This document shows, piece by piece, positions 1 through 4,712 of a DNA stretch of 6,032 nucleotides; position 1 is the first letter of the stretch, and every line of letters begins with the position of its first letter. The notes below the pieces were generated by a model. The model was not told the DNA's origin and made no database searches. It was given only the letters and a program-made list of their open reading frames with translations. The translations under genes and the position numbers were made by a program. This DNA comes from a bacterium (GTDB taxonomy: Bacteria > Patescibacteriota > Minisyncoccia > Ryanbacterales > 2-02-FULL-48-12), in contig SBBS01000009.1 in NCBI GenBank assembly GCA_005239605.1, forward strand, positions 1 through 6,032. The letters are read 5' to 3'.

Positions 1-95
1 GCGTTAGCCCTGCTGGCGCTTCAAAATTTTCACCGGCGCCCCATCTCATATTTCTGAAATTTCACTCTAAAATTTATTAAGGGACAGGTCTACTT
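1..95. other. Left-edge stretch without a supported gene
   Basis: No convincing coding region is visible. A short minus-strand frame opens at an ATG at 47-49 and runs 16 codons off the left edge, and a plus-strand frame enters from the left and stops at 55-57. Both are too short to judge, and neither has a ribosome binding site. Positions 81-96 carry a GGGACAGGTCTACTTT string. From memory it resembles sequence found next to REP-associated Y1 transposases, but no partner inverted sequence or transposase is visible here. Confidence 0.3.
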
Positions 96-167
96 TGCGT
101 TGTTGCGGGAGCCGGAATTGCTTGGAACCAGATTTTTCGGGATATTGCGGTTTGGCGGGAGTTTTAG
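96..167 (+). repeat. Dispersed repeat, copy 1
   Basis: This is the first of three related segments in the window (others near 4114-4215 and 5282-5377), all in the same orientation. Bases 100-120 are identical to 4115-4135 of copy 2, and bases 121-147 are identical to 5298-5324 of copy 3. Read in one plus frame it gives GAGIAWNQIF followed by RDIAVWREF and a TAG stop at 165-167. The other copies give the same W-N-x-x-F-x-D-x(3)-W-x-E-F pattern in the same relative frame. There is no start codon or ribosome binding site, so I treat it as a repeat or a coding relic rather than a gene. The reverse strand is also open here, so the coding reading is not secure. Confidence 0.75.
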
Positions 168-223
168 GAAGCAGTACGAATGTGAAAAAAATCGTTTTCA
201 ACTCTTTTCAACAAATTCCTTAA
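168..223. other. Intergenic tail downstream of ccdA
   Basis: This stretch follows the ccdA stop on the minus strand. It is A/T-rich and contains a run of seven T on that strand. The only stem is a weak A-T hairpin (TGAAAA/TTTTCA) that includes the T-run itself. I therefore do not call a rho-independent terminator, and the 3' end of the operon transcript remains unlocated. Confidence 0.3.
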
Positions 224-979
224 TCACAAGTAATCCAGCAGTCGTTCGTAGTTAACAAAATCAAAAAAGCGATAAAAGTAAGCAATCCATACCGCAAGGT
301 TATCGGTAAGAAGCAAAATGCCAAGAAATACAAGAAATATGCCGCCGACAAGGGAGATAATATTGAGATATTTACTTAGCTTTGCAAGGTAAAAAGTTGC
401 CGACCCGATACTTGCCGCAATAATTAAAAATGGTAACGCAAGACCAAGAGAAAAAACAGCCAAAAGAAACGCCCCCTGCCCTACGGTTGCAGAAGAGGCA
501 GCGAGAGTAAGAATGGAACCTAAAATAGGCCCCACACAGGGCGTCCAACCGAATGCAAATGTGGCGCCGAAAATTAAAGAACTTACCGGATTGCCGGGTT
601 TTAAGGCTTGTATGCTTCCTGCATGCTTTTCAAAATTCAAAAACGGGAACTTCAATACACCAAGCATAAACAATCCGAAAAACATAACGAAAACGCCGCC
701 AATCCGCGAGAGCCACAACCGATATTTTACGAGCGCCGCACCCCCCAATCCAAAGAGACTGCCGAGAATTATAAATACGACGCTAAAACCAATTACATAT
801 AGCACGCCGTTTAAAAAGATTTTCCTTCGCGCGCGGTTTGCTTTAGTTGAATCTTGTAAATCATTTGCAGAGACACCACTGATGAACCCCAAATAACCTG
901 GCGCCAATGGAAGCGTGCATGGCGCCAGAAATGTAAGAATGCCTGCTATAAATGCCGGGATAATAAGTGAAAAATCCAT
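224..979 (-). CDS. ccdA: CcdA/DsbD-type transmembrane thiol-disulfide transporter
   Basis: This 251-residue protein is the size of stand-alone CcdA, the polytopic membrane protein that moves reducing equivalents from cytoplasmic thioredoxin to extracytoplasmic thiol proteins. It shows about six hydrophobic segments, near residues 6-28, 55-80, 90-110, 135-160, 165-190 and 205-225. The two family hallmark cysteines are present in their usual settings: Cys21 in FLAPCTLPLAPGYL and Cys148 in FGWTPCVGPILGS. It is the last gene of the minus-strand operon. Its ATG lies only 2 nt after the stop of the 59-residue Cys/His-rich gene, with no Shine-Dalgarno sequence, which suggests translational coupling. 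A TlpA-like partner is encoded two genes upstream. Family assignment is firm. The electron donor is unknown; the operon's glutaredoxin or a thioredoxin elsewhere are both possible. Confidence 0.95.
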   Translation of the reverse strand: MDFSLIIPAFIAGILTFLAPCTLPLAPGYLGFISGVSANDLQDSTKANRARRKIFLNGVLYVIGFSVVFIILGSLFGLGGAALVKYRLWLSRIGGVFVMFFGLFMLGVLKFPFLNFEKHAGSIQALKPGNPVSSLIFGATFAFGWTPCVGPILGSILTLAASSATVGQGAFLLAVFSLGLALPFLIIAASIGSATFYLAKLSKYLNIISLVGGIFLVFLGILLLTDNLAVWIAYFYRFFDFVNYERLLDYL

Positions 980-981
980 AG

Positions 982-1161
982 TTATTTTTGAGAGTTATTT
1001 GCCGTTTCCTTCACAGCGTACTTAATCAAATCAAGATTGCGGCTTTTATGTTCCCGACACCATGCTCGGCATTGTTCTGCTTTTTCTTTATCCATATATT
1101 TCAAAGCGCACTCTTCGCATTGGTAGAGTTCCTGATTTTGATTTTTGATAACTTTAACCAT
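982..1161 (-). CDS. Small Cys/His-rich protein (59 aa), putative metal or thiol partner
   Basis: The frame opens with ATG at 1159-1161 and ends with TAA at 982-984, giving 59 residues. It starts MVKVIKNQNQELYQCEEC. Cys15-x2-Cys18 is followed by Cys31-x3-Cys35 and His38, a spacing that could bind one zinc or iron ion or form two redox pairs. The rest is Lys/Glu-rich and helical, with no signal peptide or membrane segment, so it is probably cytoplasmic. The gene fits exactly between its neighbours: 5 nt after the tlpA-like stop and 2 nt before the ccdA start. That packing is the main evidence that it is real, together with its coherent composition. An AAGG lies just upstream of the ATG. I have a vague memory of similar small CEEC...CxAWC proteins in archaea and candidate-phyla bacteria, but no named family can be assigned. 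Confidence 0.8.
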   Translation of the reverse strand: MVKVIKNQNQELYQCEECALKYMDKEKAEQCRAWCREHKSRNLDLIKYAVKETANNSQK

Positions 1162-1166
1162 AAACC

Positions 1167-1697
1167 TTATAACATATTTCTTATTTTTTGAAGTATTTCA
1201 TCTTTTCCCATAGGTCCTCTTTTATGAATCACAATATCACCGTTTTCGTCCGCAAATATCGTCTCCGGCATGGAAAATCCGCCGATTGCTTTATAAAAAC
1301 TATCTGAAGGATCAAGAAGAAATATCAAGCCTTCCGTTACCCCCAACTCATCAGTATATTTTTTTGCGGCATCCCGCGTTTCTGCCCTATTAATTGCAAT
1401 AATAATTGCCCGGCCGCCGATCTCCTGCTGCGCAAGCGCAAAATCAACCAGTTCTTTGCGGCAAAATGGACACCGCGCCGCCCATGCATTGATGACAAGA
1501 GGTTTCCCTTTAAAGTCTACAAGTGAAACGAGATTGCCGCTGTAATCCTGAAACTGAAGCTTGAAAACCGCATTTGCAAAAGTTGATGGTTGTTGGTCTT
1601 TATTGGAAGATAGTTTATCACTGCGGAACACAAAATAGCCGGCGGTTAACAGACCAACCCCAATAACGACAACAAAAAATGATTTTAACAACCACAT
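1167..1697 (-). CDS. TlpA/ResA-like membrane-anchored thioredoxin-fold protein
   Basis: I prefer the ATG at 1697 (176 residues), because it puts a hydrophobic anchor (about residues 5-24) directly at the N-terminus. The upstream in-frame ATG at 1754 would add a charged, cysteine-containing stretch read out of frame from the preceding gene. After a polar linker, a thioredoxin-like domain runs from about residue 43 to the end. The active site CPFC is at 76-79 within WAARCPFCRKE, where most TlpA/ResA proteins have WATWCxPC. The cis-proline is in SMPETIFAD (Pro144). Family members reduce disulfides in exported proteins, often apocytochrome c, using electrons from CcdA, which is encoded two genes downstream. 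No cytochrome gene is visible, so the substrate here is open. The start overlaps the upstream Cys-rich gene by 13 nt, pointing to coupled translation. Confidence 0.9.
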   Translation of the reverse strand: MWLLKSFFVVVIGVGLLTAGYFVFRSDKLSSNKDQQPSTFANAVFKLQFQDYSGNLVSLVDFKGKPLVINAWAARCPFCRKELVDFALAQQEIGGRAIIIAINRAETRDAAKKYTDELGVTEGLIFLLDPSDSFYKAIGGFSMPETIFADENGDIVIHKRGPMGKDEILQKIRNML

Positions 1698-1858
1698 TTT
1701 GTTTCTGCCTGATTGCAAGCGGCACATTTTGCCATGCAATGATCTCCGCCGCACGCATGCTGTTCATCATGCTTTTCGGCTTCAACGCCGCACATGTCGC
1801 ATTTATACCCATTGGCGCCGCCGCCGCACTTTGTACACTTTTTTTCTGATTCTTCCAT
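1685..1858 (-). CDS. Metallothionein-like small protein with ten cysteines (57 aa)
   Basis: The frame runs from ATG at 1856-1858 to TAA at 1685-1687. Its 57 residues include ten cysteines (8, 11, 20, 23, 36, 41, 45, 48, 55, 57) and histidines at 30, 34 and 40. The cysteines form CxxC pairs (8/11, 20/23, 45/48), with a CGGDHC stretch at 36-41 and a terminal CGC. It has no hydrophobic segment. The pattern suggests tight binding of several soft metal ions (zinc, copper, iron or mercury), or a thiol buffer. It overlaps the start of the tlpA-like gene by 13 nt and follows doxX after 95 nt. No Shine-Dalgarno sequence is visible. I recognise the style as a recurrent small protein of candidate-phyla bacteria and archaea but know no characterised member, so the metal-binding role is inferred from composition. 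Confidence 0.85.
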   Translation of the reverse strand: MEESEKKCTKCGGGANGYKCDMCGVEAEKHDEQHACGGDHCMAKCAACNQAETKCGC

Positions 1859-1880
1859 AAAATTATTTATGAGTTAGTAA

Positions 1881-1923
1881 ACCCCCCACACCCTTACGGC
1901 TGCGGCTTTCTGGGCGGGAGGGT
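1881..1923 (-). repeat. GC-rich imperfect inverted repeat between doxX and the Cys-rich gene
   Basis: In an otherwise A/T-rich gap, the C-run at 1881-1893 can pair with the G-run at 1912-1923 as an interrupted stem of roughly ten pairs around an 18-nt GC-rich loop. On the operon strand no T-tract follows it, so it is not a standard terminator. It could be an mRNA processing or stability hairpin that lets the genes upstream and downstream accumulate at different levels, or the scar of a small repeat element. Confidence 0.4.
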
Positions 1924-1953
1924 AAATATCTTTTGACCTTTACGATTTTAAAA

Positions 1954-2337
1954 TTACTGAATTCCTATTGCGCCGCCGCCATGCACAAAGAGAAAAACGC
2001 TGGCAGCCAGAAGAATTAGGTCAAATTCCCATCCTATTTTGTCCATAGCAAAAAATGGAACGCCCCATTTCATAACTTTAAAGTAAATCGCGCCGATCAT
2101 CACAATAGCAAGAAGTAAAGCGGCTATCTGGATATATAAACCAATAAGCATTCCGAGCGACGACAAAAGTTCAACCGCCCCCAGCATAAAGATCATTCCT
2201 GCCGGCATGGCCATTGCCTGCGACATCGTAGTCGCGCTTTTGAGCTTAGGGAGAGCGTGGTACGCAAATATAATTGCCATAACCAGCCGCAACAGAAAAA
2301 AAGCGAGATCATTATATTGTTGTAGTTCAAATATCAT
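1954..2337 (-). CDS. DoxX-family integral membrane protein
   Basis: The 127-residue product has four hydrophobic segments, at about residues 12-28, 47-66, 68-88 and 105-119. It carries features typical of the DoxX family: an N-terminal LLRLVMAIIFAYHALPKL segment, an internal GAVELLSSLGMLIG helix with a buried glutamate, and a C-terminal GWEFDLILLAASVFL helix. DoxX proteins are linked to quinol or thiol-oxidoreductase membrane complexes in some organisms (thiosulfate:quinone oxidoreductase, and the mycobacterial membrane-associated oxidoreductase complex), but most members are uncharacterised. The ATG at 2335-2337 is the first start after an in-frame stop, 32 nt past the DUF3179 gene. No ribosome binding site is seen. 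Its presence in a thiol-redox operon fits a membrane redox role, but the exact reaction cannot be inferred. Confidence 0.88.
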   Translation of the reverse strand: MIFELQQYNDLAFFLLRLVMAIIFAYHALPKLKSATTMSQAMAMPAGMIFMLGAVELLSSLGMLIGLYIQIAALLLAIVMIGAIYFKVMKWGVPFFAMDKIGWEFDLILLAASVFLFVHGGGAIGIQ

Positions 2338-2369
2338 ATGTGTAACGATTTAATATTCTACCGACCTTT

Positions 2370-3437
2370 TTACTTATATAATTCTGTGTCCGGATGCGCA
2401 GCTGCCCATGAGAACCAAAAACTCGGAAATGGATTGATACGTGTTAAGGCGCCGTCAGGCTGTTTCTCAAACAGGCGCATGGCATCAATGTCCTTCTCAT
2501 ACCGCGCAACTATCGTTTTCCCTTCAAATTGATCCGTTATCTCCCCAACGCGTTTAATTGCCTCCGGCAAGTATGCTTTTGCCTTGCCGTTTACCACGAT
2601 GCCAAGCACAAAATCTTTGTCGCCTAAACGCTCGTCTTTATTGCCTACCGGGAAATAAGTGCCCGGTGTTGTATAATAATCGCCATAAGGATCCTGTCCG
2701 TAAAACCGCGTTGCGCCCGTATCGCGCGAAAGCACCTCACCTGATGGATATGTTTTCTTAAAATCCCCATATCTCATCATATCAGAAGGAAGCGCTGCGA
2801 GTTTAGCGCCCGTCATGTCGCCAACGATTGCTTCACCCAATATCTGTGACCACAGCGAATCAGTTTTTCGGTCATACATAACAAGGTTTGAATTCCATAA
2901 TTTGCCGGAGGTGCCAAATTCTACACGCTCGCCTTTAACCAACGGATCAAACACAATGCCGGAAAGACACAGCGGACAATAGGTCACGAGCACGCGCTGG
3001 TCATTAATCGTGTCGTTGACAATCTCATGCCAGACCAAAATTTGAAACGGATAAAATCTTGAAATGCCGCCCATGCTTAGCGCGATACCCGGTTCGGTAT
3101 CAGATAGTAACACAGTCGCTTCAGATAAAGAAATAAACTTCGGATTGTCAATGGATGGGATGCCGTCTTTTGGCGGGCCTCCGCCCAGAATTTCATCAAG
3201 CGGCACGCTGTGCTTTACGCCGTTGGTTATCATGATTTCTTTTGCGGCAATAGGATTCGCTGCGCTTTTTTGATAATCGTTCCGATTTAGATCTTGTTCA
3301 CTAAATTGTTCGCTCCCATCCGCAACTTCACCATCGCGAATTGTAAGAGAAAAATTATCCTTGGAAAATCTTTGCGAGACAATAAAAGAAGCTAATCCGA
3401 TAAGCGTAAGCATAATTGCAATAACAGCAATTCTCAT
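2370..3437 (-). CDS. DUF3179 domain protein, membrane-anchored, CPLC motif
   Basis: The protein has 355 residues. An N-terminal hydrophobic segment (about residues 3-20) with few positive charges before it acts as an uncleaved anchor or signal, so the rest should face outside the cytoplasm. From about residue 70 to the end it matches the DUF3179 family: GGPPKDGIPSID near 86-97, WHEIVND at 136-142, the signature VTYCPLCLSGIVFDP at 151-165 with Cys154-x2-Cys157, then LWNSNLVMYDR and TGATRFYGQDPYG. The function of DUF3179 is not known. The conserved CxxC could bind metal or be redox active. Here the gene sits 9 nt after a glutaredoxin gene and in the same operon as TlpA-like and CcdA proteins, which favours a thiol role or thiol-dependent maturation (inference). 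No Shine-Dalgarno sequence precedes the ATG. Confidence 0.92.
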   Translation of the reverse strand: MRIAVIAIMLTLIGLASFIVSQRFSKDNFSLTIRDGEVADGSEQFSEQDLNRNDYQKSAANPIAAKEIMITNGVKHSVPLDEILGGGPPKDGIPSIDNPKFISLSEATVLLSDTEPGIALSMGGISRFYPFQILVWHEIVNDTINDQRVLVTYCPLCLSGIVFDPLVKGERVEFGTSGKLWNSNLVMYDRKTDSLWSQILGEAIVGDMTGAKLAALPSDMMRYGDFKKTYPSGEVLSRDTGATRFYGQDPYGDYYTTPGTYFPVGNKDERLGDKDFVLGIVVNGKAKAYLPEAIKRVGEITDQFEGKTIVARYEKDIDAMRLFEKQPDGALTRINPFPSFWFSWAAAHPDTELYK

Positions 3438-3446
3438 TTGAAAATT

Positions 3447-3683
3447 TTATTTTATATGCAACAACTCCGATAAACCTTCTTTGTCAAAACCAACGAGAAT
3501 CTTCCCATCAATATCAATTACTGGCACGCCCATCTGACCAGATTTTTTTATCATCTCTTCCACTGCGGTTTGATCACCTGAAACATCCTTCTCTTTATAG
3601 GCAATATTGCGTTCTTTAAAGAACTCTTTCGTCATTTTGCAATACATACAGATTGGGGTTGTATAGATAGTAATGTGAGACAT
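3447..3683 (-). CDS. Glutaredoxin-like small redox protein
   Basis: The 78-residue protein has the thioredoxin fold of short glutaredoxin/NrdH-type proteins. A first beta strand leads to the active site TTPICMYCK, with Cys12 and Cys15, and the cis-proline is in the GVPVI segment (Pro54). A DIDGKILVGFD segment follows, as in typical members. There is no signal peptide, so it is cytoplasmic. It lacks the WSGFRP-like C-terminus I associate with NrdH, so a general glutaredoxin-like label is safer. It lies 10 nt after arsR and 9 nt before the DUF3179 gene, without a ribosome binding site. It could reduce cytoplasmic disulfides, feed electrons to CcdA, or reset the ArsR regulator; these are inferences from context. 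Confidence 0.92.
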   Translation of the reverse strand: MSHITIYTTPICMYCKMTKEFFKERNIAYKEKDVSGDQTAVEEMIKKSGQMGVPVIDIDGKILVGFDKEGLSELLHIK

Positions 3684-3693
3684 AATTTTATGT

Positions 3694-4005
3694 TTAAGAA
3701 AGAAATTTTATTAATTGTTTCACCATACTATTGGCGCGATTTATCTCATAACACACCATCTGCCCCATCCTTATTTTGACCACGAGGCCCAAACGCTCAA
3801 GCACGCGTAATTGTTGGGATGCCGCCGATACAGTAACCCCGAACACATGAGCAACATCCGTAACACACACATCATGGTGGCCAATAAGCATTCTAAAGAT
3901 TTTAAACCGGCATGGATCACCAAGTGCCTGAAACACAAGAGGGAAATCATTGTTTTCCGAAGCAAGATCAGCCTTTATGGAAGCAATGTGTGACTTAGTA
4001 AGCAT
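3694..4005 (-). CDS. ArsR/SmtB-family winged-helix transcriptional regulator
   Basis: The 103-residue length and layout match ArsR-family repressors: FQALGDPCRFKIFRML (about 25-40), then the helix-turn-helix DVAHVFGVTVSAASQQLRVLERLGLV (about 50-75), then the wing around VKIRMGQMVCYEI. The family releases DNA on binding metal ions or on thiol oxidation. The classic ELCVCD metal site is reduced to DVCVTD, leaving Cys47; other cysteines are Cys32 (in the place often filled by Thr) and Cys85, and His43/His44 lie beside Cys47. This is not a canonical arsenic site, so a different metal ligand set or thiol redox sensing is possible. It is the first gene of the operon and probably represses it through the palindrome at 4036-4051. 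Its ATG follows a TATAAT box by only 7 nt, suggesting a leaderless mRNA. Confidence 0.93.
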   Translation of the reverse strand: MLTKSHIASIKADLASENNDFPLVFQALGDPCRFKIFRMLIGHHDVCVTDVAHVFGVTVSAASQQLRVLERLGLVVKIRMGQMVCYEINRANSMVKQLIKFLS

Positions 4006-4012
4006 ATATGTG

Positions 4013-4041
4013 ATTATACAACAATAGTTAAGTATTTAAGC
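4013..4041 (-). promoter_or_regulatory. Candidate operon promoter, leaderless arsR start
   Basis: On the minus strand a perfect TATAAT box occupies 4018-4013. A 17-nt spacer separates it from GCTTAA at 4041-4036, a poor match to a -35 element. The predicted transcription start falls about 7 nt downstream, at or within 1-2 nt of the arsR ATG (4005). There is no room for a Shine-Dalgarno sequence, which fits leaderless translation. A second, weaker TATATT-like box lies further upstream. Confidence 0.5.
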
Positions 4042-4051
4042 AATAGCTTAA
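4036..4051. promoter_or_regulatory. Candidate ArsR operator palindrome
   Basis: TTAAGC-AATA-GCTTAA is a perfect inverted repeat with 6-bp arms. It overlaps the -35 position of the candidate arsR promoter, where a repressor would block RNA polymerase. A related half-sequence, CAATAGTTAAG, occurs at 4022-4032 next to CAATAGCTTAA at 4041-4051, giving a direct repeat as well. A/T-rich inverted repeats in this position are typical of ArsR-family operators. Binding is inferred from position only. Confidence 0.5.
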
Positions 4052-4061
4052 TATATAAAAC

Positions 4062-4070
4062 TGTGGATAA
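4062..4070 (-). promoter_or_regulatory. Consensus DnaA-box 9-mer
   Basis: The minus strand reads TTATCCACA, the exact consensus DnaA box. It is the only one I find in the window and sits just upstream of the arsR promoter. A single box does not make an origin. It may be a DnaA-responsive regulatory site, or chance in A/T-rich DNA. Confidence 0.35.
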
Positions 4071-4107
4071 CAGCAAAAAGAAAACACCCGCCTAAAGACG
4101 GGGGTTT
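4071..4107 (-). terminator. Rho-independent-type terminator facing the minus strand
   Basis: Positions 4082-4090 and 4099-4107 pair as AAACACCCG with CGGGGGTTT (one A/G mismatch) around an 8-nt loop. On the minus strand the stem is followed directly by TTTTCTTTTT, a good T-tract; on the plus strand only CATAATTTTG follows. It would stop minus-strand transcription coming from the right and so insulate the arsR operon promoter. Confidence 0.6.
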
Positions 4108-4113
4108 CATAAT

Positions 4114-4215
4114 TTTGTTGCGGGAGCCGGAATTGTTTGGAACCGCGTGTTTCAGGATGTTGTTGCGTGGGCAGAATTTCTTGAAGCTATGACGGCAGAA
4201 AACTTGACAAAATAA
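4114..4215 (+). repeat. Dispersed repeat, copy 2
   Basis: Bases 4115-4135 are identical to 100-120 of copy 1; similarity then continues with scattered substitutions to about 4187. In the same frame as copy 1 it reads VAGAGIVWNRVF then QDVVAWAEF, and extends with LEAMTAENLTK to a TAA at 4213-4215. Most changes relative to copy 1 are I/V or A/V swaps, as expected if the ancestor was translated. There is no start codon. The final codons contain the TTGACA of the downstream promoter. Confidence 0.7.
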
Positions 4216-4231
4216 ATATAAAGAGTACAAT
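4204..4231 (+). promoter_or_regulatory. Near-consensus sigma-70-type promoter
   Basis: A perfect TTGACA (4204-4209) and TACAAT (4226-4231, five of six matches to TATAAT) are separated by 16 nt of A/T-rich sequence. The predicted start is near 4238, which gives a leader of about 120 nt before the ATG at 4358. It is the strongest promoter match in the window and drives the two-gene plus-strand unit. Confidence 0.75.
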
Positions 4232-4237
4232 AGCCCA

Positions 4238-4357
4238 CAGATTGCATGCGGTGTTTTTACTATGGTGGTAAAAGCAATGTGCATACTTTAAAACTCATAA
4301 ACCCTGCCTAAAAAGAGCAGGAGCTGCAATAAAACGCAGCAGAAGGAGGCGTTTGTC
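4238..4357 (+). promoter_or_regulatory. Structured 5' leader of the two-gene unit
   Basis: The predicted leader contains three local hairpins: TTTTAC/GTAAAA (4255-4260 with 4268-4273, and ATTGC at 4241-4245 able to pair with GCAAT at 4274-4278); CCTGC/GCAGG (4303-4307 with 4317-4321); and GCTGC/GCAGC (4323-4327 with 4336-4340). An AAGGAGG ribosome binding site at 4343-4349 follows the last stem after only 2 nt. The stems are short and no known riboswitch class is recognised. Confidence 0.45.
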
Positions 4358-4693
4358 ATGAGAGCTGTTAGTATTGTGGTTGGGGCAATTTTGGCTGTCT
4401 TTGCCCTCGTTTGGATCGGGCAAGGAAATGACTTTTTCTTATACAAAGTGTTTGCGCCCGCATATGAACAAGTGCGGCGCGAAACTTTTGAACAGACAAA
4501 GTCGTACAACCAGGGTATGATCCAAGAGTTGCAGAATATGCAGTTTGAATACGCCAAAGCAGCGCCTGAGCAAAAAGACGCGCTTGCGTCCATCATCCTG
4601 CATCGCGCGGCAGACTACGATATGGATAAGCTGCCGCCCGATCTTCGTCAATTTGTTCAGCAATTGCGGCGCGAGCGAGTAGAGGCTCGTTAA
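4358..4693 (+). CDS. Single-pass membrane protein of unknown function (111 aa)
   Basis: I do not recognise a named family. Residues 4-20 form one membrane segment (IVVGAILAVFALVWI), followed by an FLYKVFAPAYEQVRRETFEQ region and a long, charged, probably alpha-helical remainder, including QELQNMQFEYAKAAPEQKDALAS and the C-terminal LPPDLRQFVQQLRRER. There is no cysteine. With few charges before the anchor, the helical part probably lies outside the cytoplasm. The ATG is well supported by AAGGAGG 8 nt upstream and by the preceding promoter. The gene is followed after 19 nt by an exported protein gene, and the two share one promoter and one terminator, so their products may act together at the membrane. 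From memory, similar proteins occur in phage and proteobacterial genomes, which is a weak hint of transfer. Confidence 0.88.
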   Translation: MRAVSIVVGAILAVFALVWIGQGNDFFLYKVFAPAYEQVRRETFEQTKSYNQGMIQELQNMQFEYAKAAPEQKDALASIILHRAADYDMDKLPPDLRQFVQQLRRERVEAR

Positions 4694-4712
4694 CAACAAG
4701 AAGGAGTCATTG

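Noticed and set aside
1..49. Partial minus-strand frame from ATG at 47-49 running off the left edge
   Set aside because: Only 16 codons are visible, with no ribosome binding site and no recognisable protein; an overlapping plus frame is equally open.
96..167. Possible tRNA 3' half, because the reverse complement resembles a T-arm and acceptor end
   Set aside because: No matching 5' acceptor strand or anticodon arm at the right distance; GCGGGAG occurs as a direct, not inverted, repeat.
168..223. Rho-independent terminator for the redox operon
   Set aside because: The only stem is A-T pairs that include the T-run itself; too weak to call.
1698..1754. Longer start for the TlpA-like protein
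   Set aside because: The extra residues are an out-of-frame reading of the ten-cysteine gene and would displace the N-terminal membrane anchor.
4048..4284. Minus-strand frame of 78 codons in the intergenic region
   Set aside because: It runs through the promoter, repeat copy 2 and the terminator hairpin, ends in a region better explained as regulatory DNA, and has no recognisable protein features.
4262..4291. Nine-codon leader peptide before the 111-residue protein
   Set aside because: No ribosome binding site and no run of regulatory codons; it lies in a hairpin loop and is likely chance.
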